DNA of 64,000 bases from an uncultured Erythrobacter sp. (GCF_947502395.1 NZ_CANMZM010000002.1:558001-622000), one strand, 5' to 3'. Shown: positions 55,428 through 64,000, counted from the first letter of the stretch. The notes: generated from the letters alone by a model not told the origin. Made by a program: numbers and translations.

Positions 55428-55795
55428 GACTCGGCCTCCAGCGCAAGGGAGCGTTGCCGCTCAAAAGCAGCCCGTGCTTCAGCGGCAATAGCCTCATCAG
55501 ACTGCTTCTTTCCAAGCGCTGCACTTCGCGCATAGGCATAGGCAGCGCAGGAGGTGAACAGAGCGCGGTCAAGCACCCTTTCGGTCTCTGCCAGGCGCTC
55601 CGATATCGAACCGATCTCGCCTGCCAGCTCAGCCAGATCGGTCTCTTTGTCGGTGCCGTGCAGCAGCGAAAGCAAGCCCGCTTCCACCACTCTTGCGAGC
55701 ATAGCATATTGGGTCAGGCCGCGCCGTTTCGCAAAGTCCGCAAGCAGCCTGTGTTGTGACGGATTGAGGCGCACCGTCTGCGCCCGCGCACTCAT
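55424..55795 (-). CDS. Small mobilisation accessory protein
   Basis: A 123-residue protein. The N-terminal half (VRLNPSQHRLLADFAKRRG, YAMLARVVEAGLLSL) resembles a ribbon-helix-helix or MobC/TraD accessory DNA-binding segment. The middle (ETDLAELAGEIGSISERLAETERVLDRA) is predicted to be a coiled coil. It overlaps the coupling protein gene downstream and a small ORF upstream by 4 nt each. Such proteins often help the relaxase at the origin of transfer; the family is not certain. Confidence 0.72.
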   Translation of the reverse strand: MSARAQTVRLNPSQHRLLADFAKRRGLTQYAMLARVVEAGLLSLLHGTDKETDLAELAGEIGSISERLAETERVLDRALFTSCAAYAYARSAALGKKQSDEAIAAEARAAFERQRSLALEAES

Positions 55796-56010
55796 CGGTT
55801 CGCCTCGATGGAGATGCTATCCGCCATCGCGAAGAATGGCGGAATTGCGAAGGTCTGCAACAAGCTATCGTCGCGAGGTGCTATCAGCATCTCACTAAAC
55901 CCGCAGAAATCCTCGATGCACCCGTGCGTGGGGTGTGTATCCACTTTCTGGGCTCGATGCGTAGCATCGCGGCCCTCTCTCCCTCCTGTCTTTGTGAGGC
56001 CATTAGTCAT
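55792..56010 (-). CDS. Short hypothetical protein in the mobilisation operon
   Basis: A 72-residue protein with no recognised motif: TNGLTKTGGREG at the start, HPTHGCIEDFCGFSEMLIAP in the middle, ISIEANR at the end. AGGAGG sits 9 nt upstream of ATG 56010, which decides the start over ATG 56019. It overlaps the next gene by 4 nt and the previous gene by 8 nt, so translational coupling supports a real gene. No function can be offered. Confidence 0.5.
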   Translation of the reverse strand: MTNGLTKTGGREGRDATHRAQKVDTHPTHGCIEDFCGFSEMLIAPRDDSLLQTFAIPPFFAMADSISIEANR

Positions 56011-56515
56011 GACGCTCATCCTCCTGATTTGCTTTTGGAGGCGTCGCAGACCGGATCAGATTGCGGGCGACATCGTCGTCGAAATAACGCTCGCGGGACT
56101 GGCGGGAAGGCAACTGGCGATCCGCCATATCGGTACACGTGAACCAGCGAAGCAATGCGTGGTCGATCGCCGTTCGAACTTCATCTGCGAGCAGGTTGGT
56201 CTCTTCTGGCGTGAGGTCGAGCCACCCGAATTCGGTGCGAAGCTGGCTACCAAGCGGATACCCGGTTCCATCTCTGCTTTGGTAGATTGGTCCCTCGACA
56301 GTGAGGCCGCAATCGTGGCCCTCAAACCGATCTAAGACGGGACGCTCATACCAGAGCCAAGGCCTTAGTGTATGCCTCCGGGAGCGCCCATCAGCGTTTT
56401 CTTCAACAAGCAGCTCAACAAGTTTGGCAGTGCGCTCCTTGTCATCAATTGGAGCGCGGACGATGATCCAGCCCTGCTTCAGCAAGGCCGTCTTGATCCA
56501 TGATTGGATAGACAT
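56003..56515 (-). CDS. Hypothetical protein of the mobilisation operon, 170 aa
   Basis: A 170-residue soluble protein: MSIQSWIKTALLKQGWI start, charged body with RRHTLRPWLWYERPVLDRFEG and LRTEFGWLDLTPEETNLLAD, and a C-terminal SRERYFDDDVARNLIRSA. I do not recognise the family. Its 8-nt overlap with the following small gene and its place between the AlpA gene and the mobilisation genes suggest a shared transcript. Conjugation accessory or regulatory roles are both possible. Confidence 0.65.
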   Translation of the reverse strand: MSIQSWIKTALLKQGWIIVRAPIDDKERTAKLVELLVEENADGRSRRHTLRPWLWYERPVLDRFEGHDCGLTVEGPIYQSRDGTGYPLGSQLRTEFGWLDLTPEETNLLADEVRTAIDHALLRWFTCTDMADRQLPSRQSRERYFDDDVARNLIRSATPPKANQEDERHD

Positions 56516-56557
56516 TTGGGAGTATCTTTCTGCGGACCATTGCCCGCATTAGCGGGG

Positions 56558-56749
56558 TCAATAGCGGCGCAGAGGGAGGGCCTCGATCCAATCGTCGATA
56601 TCCGTCGACCGCCAGCGGATACGTCCGCCGCCTATGTCTATCGGATGAGGAAAGGCACCCTTGCGAATGCGTCTCCAAATTGTGGTTCGGCTGCGAATGC
56701 CCGTGAGGCGCATGACCTCATGGCAAGTGAGTAGTTCGATATTCGACAT
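56558..56749 (-). CDS. AlpA-family excisionase-like regulator
   Basis: A 63-residue MerR-like winged helix: LLTCHEVMRLTGIRSRTTIW, RRIRKGAFPHPIDIGGGRIR and WRSTDIDDWIEALP. These are the standard AlpA/Xis features. AlpA proteins turn on integrase genes or act as recombination directionality factors. An AAGGAA ribosome site precedes ATG 56749. It is the first gene of the mobilisation run, about 12 kb from the integrase, rather than beside it as is common. Confidence 0.93.
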   Translation of the reverse strand: MSNIELLTCHEVMRLTGIRSRTTIWRRIRKGAFPHPIDIGGGRIRWRSTDIDDWIEALPLRRY

Positions 56750-57180
56750 GACAGATTCCTTTTCTTGAAGGGCCTGTCACCGTTGCCGCACTCCCCTGCG
56801 ACGTTGGGTTGGTTCTCAAATTGCTGTTGCGGACCTTGCGATCAGATACTCAACTCAGCGCCACCCTTGGCTTAGGTGACGTTAGGCAAACTAGGCGAAT
56901 CGCAAAGGTGTAGGAAAGAACAAAAAGAGACCAAGTGCCGTTCCAACTATGCCAGGAGACGAGTTTGGATGCGTTTAGATGCTGTGAGACGCGAAATAAA
57001 TTGCCTCTTGCTCTCAATATCCAGAGAGCAGGTTAGCTTTGCGCCCCAAAAGCCGTCATTCAGCGCTCAGATGACTTTTTCTGGAAGCAGTCGTACGTTG
57101 TTGGCTCGTCCGCTCTCGCATTCGCTGTGATCCTCATGTCGAATTGAAGCCCCCTCTTGCGAGATGAAGCGGCAATTCCT
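56750..57180. other. Non-coding stretch upstream of the AlpA gene
   Basis: A 431-nt interval without a convincing gene. It probably holds the AlpA promoter. TAGG occurs at 56873, 56883, 56892 and 56911, about one helical turn apart for the first three, so a multimeric regulator could bind. A short plus-strand reading frame (56876-57130) has no ribosome site or recognisable protein. Confidence 0.5.
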
Positions 57181-58329
57181 CTAAGGTTTGGTTTTGTAGT
57201 TTCCTTTGTAGAGGTCGGGCAATTCAAGGATCGAGAGGATCTTACGAGCGGTGCTCAGGACTTGATTGACCTCTTCGATCGAGGGTCGGTGGCCCCTATG
57301 CACTACTTGGTTCCGGACTAAGCGAGCTCTGTTAGCGATCTGCACCATGTCGCCCACGGACCCGTCATATGCCTTTAACAGTAGCGGCAGAATCTTGTTC
57401 ACGACGTCTTTGAGTGTCAGCTGATCGGGATCCTTGCGGATCGCCCATGGAGCATCGCCCTGCTGTGATGCGCGCAACCGTGCTGCGAGAATGCCTGCTT
57501 CCAGGACTGAGATGGACTCAACGACCGCTGCACGTAAACGACCAGTACGGAAGGCCAAGTCGGCGAGCCGCTCTATTTCGGCGAGATTTTCCGACAGCTT
57601 GAAGCCGCTTAAAAGTCATGAGCCGAGCTGTTCGGAGCGGGTTTCGAGGTTTGCAGGATCATGGTCTTGAAGAGCTTTTGCCGCAGTCTTGTAGCTCATG
57701 ATGGACAGGCTCAGCGAAGAAGGAAGCGCGTTCTGTATGCGTTCAGTGAAGGGCAGGAGACGTTCCCGGTCGCGATACCGATAAAAGCCAACCCGCAGTG
57801 GAGTCGTATCGGCGGGGGTCTCGTCTGCCATCGCCAATCGCGGATCCGGTGTCAGATAGCGGTACGTACCAATTAAACGTTCGAGCAGCCGCGCATGCCC
57901 TTGTAGACCTGCGCTTTCCTTGGTGTCGGCGGTCTCAGTGCACGTCTGGAGTTCGGTATATATGTCTTGATAGAAGATCCGTCCGGTCACCGGTTTTTCG
58001 ATAGCGAAAATCGGACCCAATCGACCTTCACGCCCAGTTGCCATTGCAGATAGCGAGTCGTCAGCAACGTTAGTGATGGGACGGGCGATCCTAGTCATCT
58101 CGCCGGCGTCTTCGGAAACCGTGACGAGCCGATTTTCAAAGTCAGTTACAACCAGCGGCCTAACGTGTGAGATGATCTGAACACTGCCCCGCAGATCGGG
58201 AGCGTCAACGACGAATTGGGAGTTTGGTACGACGTCGATAAAGCCCGGGAAATACTGGTGAACAATGCTGACACCGAGCGGCTGTTCGACCCATCCGGTT
58301 CGCGGCTCTGACTCTACTTCCGGTTTCAT
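57181..58329 (-). pseudogene. Gene with in-frame TGA; C-terminal HEPN-like domain
   Basis: One reading frame runs from ATG 58329 to a stop at 57181, broken only by TGA at 57616-57618. The first part (237 codons, KPEVESEPRTGWVEQPLG start) has no recognised family. After the TGA the frame goes on with LLSGFKLSENLAEIERLADL and ends with a helical domain containing RARLVRNQVVHRGHRPS, a HEPN-type RNxxxH motif. No ATG lies in frame just after the TGA (TTG 57558 is the first start-like codon), so a nonsense mutation is the simplest reading. Two coupled genes or readthrough are alternatives. It follows the NACHT gene by 76 nt and may be part of its system. Confidence 0.6.
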
Positions 58330-58405
58330 AGGACGCCCCCTTTCTGCCCGCTCGGCAGAGCGACCCCATTGCGCCGCTTGGTCAACCGTTCACAACATCT
58401 TCGGG

Positions 58406-61400
58406 TCACTGAACAGAGACCGGCCAAGGCTCCTGGCTTTCAACCATCGGGTGATAGGGCTCGACCAGCGGCTTGCCATAGTGATCACGCAAATGATCGA
58501 TTGCCACGAGACTGGCTCTTGCGCACTCGGCATTATAGCCTTGTGCAAGAAAAGCATTGAATGCGTGCCGCCTGAAACTCGTCAAAGGTTCTGCTTCCAA
58601 CTCATAGAGGTTGGAGGCTCCGTCAACCGGATTTCTTTTCACGGCGGCGTTTTCGAGGCGGCTGACCAAGCTGCGCGCGATGGGAGCCTTGTCGGGCCCG
58701 GATACCAGGTCGAGCATTCTTTTGGCTTCGTCTTCATTCAGGCTCTCAGAAAACGCATCAGAGAGGAGCGCCAGTATTTGCGGATCGTCAACCTCTCGCA
58801 ACAGATCGTAAACGCGCTGACGGACCTTCCAATGCTTGGCGATGAGCGGGACCAGGGCCTCGCGCAGCCTGTGGCCATCTACTCGCTGCCCCTCGCCGGA
58901 TTGCCTGGCAGTGATGCCCTCCAACAAGACATTTGCGGCTTCTACGGTCCCGATTTGACTCAAAGCGGCGGCCCAACGACCGCTTGTCGATATGGTAGAG
59001 TCGGCAGCGGCGAGATCCGACAATGCATCTACTGCTGTTTTCGAACGCGAATAGCCAAGAGCGAAAACCAGATCGCCAATCTGATGTGGTCGTTTGGATA
59101 AGTCCGGCAAGTCCGCGATATCGGGCAGCGCGGCGCGTGCATCATCAGCAAACGCCACCAGACGCAGCCAAGCATTGATCTTCCAATGGTCATTCTCCGA
59201 AGCCCAGCCCAATGCCGCGACCTCGGCAACGCTATCGTCGATCCCTTGGCGGACAATGTCGGCCGGTAAGGCTTCGCCATTTTCACCAAGCGCCTTACAT
59301 AAATCGACCAATGACCTGTTTTCTCTCCCCTGTTCGACCAATTTGAACAGGGATCCTACGCGATCGCCATAGTTCATCACTGTTGCTGGACCCGCCAGTT
59401 GAAAGGCTCGCGCGATCGTTGAGGAATCGCCAATTTTCACCAGCCGATCAATGCGATCCAGGATCGCTGCCGCTTCAGGGCTGGGTGGAGACGAACGCCT
59501 CTCTTCCAGACTCGCACACCGAGCAGCATAGTCGTTCCAGGCCGGACCGATGGCGTGATGCACAGGCGCGCTTACTTTTAGAAGCTGCCCGAGCACAATT
59601 GCTGCGTCATGTTCGCATTCATCATCCGAGAGCCGCGTCATCATTTCGGCGATAACCGCGTTGCCGCCGATGGAAATCAACGCATCGCGATATGCATTAT
59701 TATAATACATGTGGGCTTCGCTGTGACTTCCCCCGATCAGGTCTTCCGACAATGCGGCTCTCTGCACTGCTTGACGTTGCCTGTTCTCGTCCCACAAGCG
59801 CAGTGCATCCGGCAAAAGACTATCCGAGCCGATCCTGCCAATGAGCGATACCAGCGCGGCGAGCTCTCCGCGTGATAACGCAGATTCGCGGATCATGGGG
59901 TCAAGCAGCTGATGTGTCCATACAGCAAGGCGGTCGCGAACCTTGGTACTGACCGGAAAGCGGTTTCTGCGATCCTCATCGTCGCGCCAACTCGACAGGA
60001 TCGAAGCCAGAGCCGCTGCCTCGAAAGCATTATATGAAGTACGGCGCACGACTTCATCGATCAGGAGTTCGAGCCGTACATGAAGCAAAATATCGCGGTA
60101 GAGCTGCATGGCTTGTTGCCAGCCATCAGAGCGATCATTCGCAATTGCCATCGCCTCGTCGACAAGACTGGCAATCGAATTGGAAACCAGCAGAACGGCG
60201 ATCAGTTCGCGGCGGTGATAGTTGCCATTCTCCTCCTTCGCCAACGCCAGAAACTGGTCCTGCCTATCGGTTTCCACATTCTTCAGATGAGACTTTGCAT
60301 CGTAAGGCAGCCTTGCGCCTCGCTCCAACCTCTCAACAATAGTCGCACCGAATTCGGCCGGATATCGCTCGGACAATTGTTTGTGCAGCTCACTGTTTGC
60401 CCAGGCGCTGTCCATTTCCACATCCAACGCCGCATCAACGATGTCCCCGGGCGGCGGGCCGCCAAATTCCAAGGCCAGGTTGACCCATTCGATCCCTGTT
60501 GCAGATGCAAAGCGCTTCTTTTTCGCACTTATCCATTGGGCGCTGTGCTTTTCGCTGAGGCTGTCCGGTGTTCGCCGGCGGACAATCTCGATCCACATCT
60601 TTCGATCCAGTCCGTCCAGCAGCTGGTCGAGATGCTGTCTTTCACCGCGGAAGTCCAGATAATCGATGACACCGGATACGACCTCGGAATCCGGGTCCTT
60701 CATTGCAGCCTGAGTTGCAAGATCGAGACTGGCGATATCGCCCTGCTCGACAAGATCGATCAACAAGACCCGCCGGGTCTGTGCATTGAGTTTTGGAAAG
60801 TTCGTCTGCCAGTTTGGTTCAAGTGCCGTGGTGGGAAACTGATGATCGGATCGCCTGATATCGAACACATGATCCCCGCCCGTTTCGAGCGCCTGCCAGA
60901 GCCGCACACCGAATTGCGGCCTGCCGGTGGCAAGCATGAACCGAATGGCGCGCTTTTCATCCGTCAGCGCCCAATTCTCGGCAAACTCTGAAATGCGAGC
61001 ATCCAGACTGTCGCCTATAAACTCGGATGCGCGGTGCAAAATTTCTGCGGCAAGAAAAGGCTCGATCCCAGTCATGGTTACGACAAGCGAAGACAACGCG
61101 TCGCATGGCGGGTCTTGCTTTCGCGCCAGCCGATCGGCGGCAAACATTACCGCGACACTCCAGAAGGGGGAATCGAGTATTCTGACCAAATCGGTATCTT
61201 GCAGGCCACCGCGATGCGCTTCGATCATCTTGCCTATCCGGTGGGACGCGAACCATTCCTGCAAGAGCTGGTGCTGCAGTCCGATAGTCCGTTGATCAGG
61301 CGTCCCATGTCTGACCAGCAAGTGATGTGAGATCAAATGATCAAGCACATCTTGCGGAGACACCGGCTGAACCAACAGGCCCTTTTCTTTTAGAATGGCG

Positions 61401-63184
61401 CTTGTGTTAGCAATGACCGGCAAAAGGTCTTGTTCGTCGACGATGACTGTTCCCGCTTCCATCAGCGTCCAAGCAATCGCTTCAAGATAGACCTGCTGTT
61501 GACCGTCGAGAACAGCGCGCAATTTGTCCCGGCGTTGCTGAGAACCGCCCGCTGTTGCCACTGCCGCAGCAATTGCGGATTCACGGTCGCTCGGGAGAGC
61601 GCCGTCGGTCCCTTGCTGCAGAATTGCGGTAAGAAATATCGGCGTCTTCAGCAACGGTCGAAGCGGACCGACTGCGCGCGCGCGGATCAGGATATCTCGT
61701 CCGTCAGAGCCGTACAACTGCTCTGCAACAGCAAGTTGACGGTCGCGAGCGAAAGGACGAATCTCAAGTATATTATCGTCGTCGAGTGGCCCCGCCGTGC
61801 CAATCCGGCTTGTAAGGATCAGCAGGATCGAAGGATGGCTGCGTTTCAGCTCTTCGAGTTGATGCCAAGCCCATTCCCTTTGACCGGCATTGAGTTCGTT
61901 CCAACCATCCAGCAGAAGGACTAGGCGTCCGGCACGGGCAAGCTCCGAAAAGCCATCCAAGGTCACCGCATCGAACGGACCGCCCCCACAGATATTCGCG
62001 TCGATAGATATTTCTTTTGCTGCCAAGGCAGGCAAGCTGCGAACGACCGGTATCATGTCGCTGGTTTCAAGCAGAGCAAGCGCGATCTGACTCAAAGCAT
62101 GCGACTTGCCGCTACCCGGATCGCCGATAATCGTGACCATCCGCGCCGAGCGCAAGTATGCCTCTACAGCCGCTAATTCGATACTGGCTTCCTGCTCGGG
62201 GCTTTCGGAGCTTTGGGTTTTGACGGCGTGAAACAATGGCTCGATAATTTTGGGCTCGCTCACCGTCTGAAAATGCGTAAGCTCCGTTTCGGCCGCTTTG
62301 CGGGCAGCATCCACAGTCGCGTCGAATTTCGGTGTGCGGCCCTCAATCCCGATGCCGTATCGTTCGTCCAGAATCTTGACGAGCTGATCGCGGTCTATGG
62401 GGGTCGACCGCACGTTCAAGCTTTTGGCGAGCGACTCCAGCAAACGGAACAGGTGATCGGGTCTGGTGTCTGGTTCAGCGGATGTTATGCCGCGCAACTG
62501 ATCGATCGCCCTGAGCCGATCTGGGCTGCGTTCACTGGTCGTCTCCAAACGCACAATGATAAAATGACGCCAGAACCTGTGCAGCTGGTCTGGACCAGGC
62601 CGGTGCCCCAAGTGGGCTTCAAGTACGGTTGCCACGGAGGCACGAACGGCTTTCGCATCCTTGCCGATCTGACCGGGCATATCCAGTGCTTCGGCAAAGG
62701 TTTTGCCATCACTCGACAGGCGCGCGATATCACCCAGTTTCTCGCAGGCATAATACCTATCAACGCTTATGATTTCAGCGGCACCGCCCGCACGATCTCG
62801 TCCTTCGGTGAATGATGGCAACTCCATAGTATCCCAGGCGCCGCTGACGATTTCTGCAAAGTTTGGATTGCTGGCGGCAGCCGAGATCGTAAGTCGGCGT
62901 TTGAGCTGCAGATCCATCATTGCAATTTCGCCTGCATCGCTTTGCGAACGGACAAGCAGATCATCGAGTGGCCTGCCATTGGAACCTTGCTGGGCGGCAA
63001 GACCGACAATGACGCCCACAGCTCCGGGAGCGCCCGATTGGGCAAGCATTGCAGCCAGATAGATTGCGATTGCGTCGCCCTCGTAGTTCGTACCGATCCC
63101 CCCGGTTGATTCGGCCGATATACTCGCCTTTCGACTCAATTCTTCATTGCCCCGCTCATTATCCGCTCCAACATTCTCAGCCAT
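58406..63184 (-). CDS. NACHT-type STAND NTPase with N-terminal PD-(D/E)XK-like domain
   Basis: A 1592-residue protein with three parts. Residues 30-110 resemble a Cap4/Mrr-like nuclease: GTNYEGDAIAIYLAAML with E35, D74-D75 in RPLDDLL, and Q93-x-K95 in DLQLKRR. The NACHT core has Walker A GDPGSGKS (354-361), Walker B LVLLLDGWNEL (421-431) and ILTSR (456-460). From about 650 to the end, long helical repeats of HEAT/ARM type form a likely sensor. This order matches antiviral STAND (Avs-like) proteins, in which a phage protein bound by the repeats triggers the effector. ATG 63184 overlaps the AbiEii-like stop by 8 nt; an upstream ATG at 63313 would lie inside that gene. Confidence 0.85.
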   Translation of the reverse strand: MAENVGADNERGNEELSRKASISAESTGGIGTNYEGDAIAIYLAAMLAQSGAPGAVGVIVGLAAQQGSNGRPLDDLLVRSQSDAGEIAMMDLQLKRRLTISAAASNPNFAEIVSGAWDTMELPSFTEGRDRAGGAAEIISVDRYYACEKLGDIARLSSDGKTFAEALDMPGQIGKDAKAVRASVATVLEAHLGHRPGPDQLHRFWRHFIIVRLETTSERSPDRLRAIDQLRGITSAEPDTRPDHLFRLLESLAKSLNVRSTPIDRDQLVKILDERYGIGIEGRTPKFDATVDAARKAAETELTHFQTVSEPKIIEPLFHAVKTQSSESPEQEASIELAAVEAYLRSARMVTIIGDPGSGKSHALSQIALALLETSDMIPVVRSLPALAAKEISIDANICGGGPFDAVTLDGFSELARAGRLVLLLDGWNELNAGQREWAWHQLEELKRSHPSILLILTSRIGTAGPLDDDNILEIRPFARDRQLAVAEQLYGSDGRDILIRARAVGPLRPLLKTPIFLTAILQQGTDGALPSDRESAIAAAVATAGGSQQRRDKLRAVLDGQQQVYLEAIAWTLMEAGTVIVDEQDLLPVIANTSAILKEKGLLVQPVSPQDVLDHLISHHLLVRHGTPDQRTIGLQHQLLQEWFASHRIGKMIEAHRGGLQDTDLVRILDSPFWSVAVMFAADRLARKQDPPCDALSSLVVTMTGIEPFLAAEILHRASEFIGDSLDARISEFAENWALTDEKRAIRFMLATGRPQFGVRLWQALETGGDHVFDIRRSDHQFPTTALEPNWQTNFPKLNAQTRRVLLIDLVEQGDIASLDLATQAAMKDPDSEVVSGVIDYLDFRGERQHLDQLLDGLDRKMWIEIVRRRTPDSLSEKHSAQWISAKKKRFASATGIEWVNLALEFGGPPPGDIVDAALDVEMDSAWANSELHKQLSERYPAEFGATIVERLERGARLPYDAKSHLKNVETDRQDQFLALAKEENGNYHRRELIAVLLVSNSIASLVDEAMAIANDRSDGWQQAMQLYRDILLHVRLELLIDEVVRRTSYNAFEAAALASILSSWRDDEDRRNRFPVSTKVRDRLAVWTHQLLDPMIRESALSRGELAALVSLIGRIGSDSLLPDALRLWDENRQRQAVQRAALSEDLIGGSHSEAHMYYNNAYRDALISIGGNAVIAEMMTRLSDDECEHDAAIVLGQLLKVSAPVHHAIGPAWNDYAARCASLEERRSSPPSPEAAAILDRIDRLVKIGDSSTIARAFQLAGPATVMNYGDRVGSLFKLVEQGRENRSLVDLCKALGENGEALPADIVRQGIDDSVAEVAALGWASENDHWKINAWLRLVAFADDARAALPDIADLPDLSKRPHQIGDLVFALGYSRSKTAVDALSDLAAADSTISTSGRWAAALSQIGTVEAANVLLEGITARQSGEGQRVDGHRLREALVPLIAKHWKVRQRVYDLLREVDDPQILALLSDAFSESLNEDEAKRMLDLVSGPDKAPIARSLVSRLENAAVKRNPVDGASNLYELEAEPLTSFRRHAFNAFLAQGYNAECARASLVAIDHLRDHYGKPLVEPYHPMVESQEPWPVSVQ

Positions 63185-64000
63185 CGTCTTTTGGCGTCTG
63201 CAGCCGTTCCTGAAGGTGTGCAGCCTCTCTGCGTAATTGGCGTCTGGTATCTTCAACCAGGATCGCTTCTTCCTCGCCCAGGTTCTGCAGAAAGCGAAAC
63301 CTATCAGTGACATTCTTTACAAGATCCGGGGGCGAAGGGCTCTCATCTTTGCGTAACAACATGCGCAAATCTTCTACATCATAGTCGGCGTCGTTTATTC
63401 GCTCGCAAAAACTCTCGAAGTGAAGCCGATCGCCAACTGCCCACAGTTTGAGGACGGCAAGCGCACGAACGGTATCCTGATCAATCGGGCGTTTCGCTAT
63501 CTCGGACAAGTCGTGCAGATCGCGAATCTTGGTTCGCTGGCTTGCCGCTCTGACCTTTTCCGAAGTGATCTCTTCATAGGCCAGGCAGGGAATATCTACG
63601 GGGTCGAATGGAAGCAGTTTGAAATAGTCTTGCGGCAATTGCGGGATTGGGATGACAGGCAATATCGGCTGTTCTCGTGTGCTGATCTGGACCTTTATCC
63701 GCACGCCGTTCTTGTTCGCGTCATGGGTGCAGAGGGGGTTGGCCGACAGACCATCTTCAATATGATACCAGTCCTTATCCCGGTCGAAGGCGAAGGTGAT
63801 CCCGTGATAGGGCGCCTCCACCAGGACTTCAGCAATCTCTAGCAGCAGGTCATCGCCATCAATATCGCTGTTGCGGGTGAAATCCAGATCGGTCGACAAG
63901 CGCCCGCGCGGGCCGAACACCATCTTTCTGAGCATCGTGCCGCCTTTGAAAGCCAGATGTTTGAGCAGGTCGCGTTCGTGAAAAAGCTGCAATATATGTG
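63177..64000 (-). CDS. AbiEii-like nucleotidyltransferase, 5' end cut by window edge
   Basis: At least 274 residues of a nucleotidyltransferase of the AbiEii/AbiGii type. The hallmark motifs are FKGGTMLRK and RLSTDLDF with the catalytic Asp pair, followed by the conserved SEKVRAASQRTKIRDLHDL. In AbiE systems this protein is the toxin, which modifies tRNA ends, with AbiEi as antitoxin. The reading frame stays open to the window edge, so the true start and any AbiEi gene lie beyond 64000. Its stop overlaps the NACHT ATG by 8 nt, so the two are co-translated. Confidence 0.85.
   Translation of the reverse strand, partial: HILQLFHERDLLKHLAFKGGTMLRKMVFGPRGRLSTDLDFTRNSDIDGDDLLLEIAEVLVEAPYHGITFAFDRDKDWYHIEDGLSANPLCTHDANKNGVRIKVQISTREQPILPVIPIPQLPQDYFKLLPFDPVDIPCLAYEEITSEKVRAASQRTKIRDLHDLSEIAKRPIDQDTVRALAVLKLWAVGDRLHFESFCERINDADYDVEDLRMLLRKDESPSPPDLVKNVTDRFRFLQNLGEEEAILVEDTRRQLRREAAHLQERLQTPKDDG

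Larger units (their letters stand above)
43578..64000. mobile_element. Genomic island in tRNA-Arg(CCG), left end to window edge
   Basis: The island starts at a 45-bp tRNA 3'-end repeat and a tyrosine integrase and continues past the window. It carries MobF relaxase, a coupling protein, ArdC, AlpA and several defence-type genes, but no visible pilus or secretion genes, so it looks like an integrative mobilisable element at least 20.4 kb long. The right end, expected to hold the intact tRNA-Arg gene, is outside the window. Confidence 0.8.

Noticed and set aside
54630..55535. 301-codon plus-strand frame opposite the coupling protein gene
   Set aside because: The minus-strand frame has Walker motifs and overlapping neighbours; this one has none.
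57616..57618. TGA as selenocysteine codon
   Set aside because: No SECIS-like hairpin is evident right after the TGA, the family is not a known selenoprotein and no sel genes are in the window.
60080..60991. 303-codon plus-strand frame inside the NACHT gene
   Set aside because: Antisense shadow of the repeat region, with no ribosome site or family resemblance.
43578..64000. CRISPR array or retron in the island
   Set aside because: No regularly spaced repeats, Cas genes or reverse transcriptase were seen.

Overview
The window looks like chromosome of an alphaproteobacterium of the Sphingomonadales, most likely an Erythrobacteraceae relative. This is an inference from moderately high GC, the CYP153 alkane-hydroxylase type P450, the giant NAD-dependent glutamate dehydrogenase, the rpe-heparinase-purH operon, MlaA- and DUF2141-type envelope proteins, and protein style. 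No rRNA is present to settle it.

Positions 1-43577 are ordinary core chromosome. The left edge cuts thrS, which is preceded by a 23-codon leader peptide with eight consecutive Thr codons and a ladder of alternative hairpins, an apparent attenuator. Next come a small membrane/HTH module (1711-2719), PhoD, an alpha/beta hydrolase, a TPR protein, a luciferase-like oxidoreductase and the 1557-residue glutamate dehydrogenase. They are followed by an FAD ferredoxin reductase, a CaiB-type CoA transferase, queG, an ABC-2 exporter pair and CYP153. After an exported MsrB there is a three-gene membrane/sugar operon (FAD oxidoreductase, GtrA, polytopic GT-C-like protein), a tandem PilZ protein, tRNA-Leu(TAA), ihfB, a YtrA-like GntR repressor, a POT peptide transporter and an FKBP. 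The second half of the core holds an HxlR/thioesterase pair with twin operators, NnrU, a hydrolase/enoyl-CoA hydratase pair, MlaA, dxs, a Fur/Zur regulator with msrA, rpe-heparinase-purH and DUF2141. It ends with a diacylglycerol kinase followed by a protein that resembles Tam41, the mitochondrial CDP-diacylglycerol synthase.

From 43578 to the right edge is a genomic island. It begins with a 45-bp copy of the 3' half of tRNA-Arg(CCG), including CCA, followed by a tyrosine integrase. The intact tRNA should lie beyond position 64000. The island carries mobilisation genes (MobF relaxase, VirD4/TraD-type coupling protein, small accessory proteins, AlpA, ArdC) but no visible type IV secretion genes. 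It also carries defence-type cargo: an Abi_2 (AbiD/F) HEPN protein, a one-polypeptide MmeI-like restriction-methylation enzyme, an interrupted gene ending in a HEPN-like domain, a 1592-residue NACHT NTPase with an N-terminal PD-(D/E)XK-like domain, and an AbiEii-like nucleotidyltransferase whose end overlaps the NACHT start. The AbiEii-NACHT-HEPN run (57181-64000) is the best candidate for an undescribed defence system. The Tam41-like gene and the thrS leader are the best candidates in the core. All functional calls rest on reading motifs and context; no database search was run.
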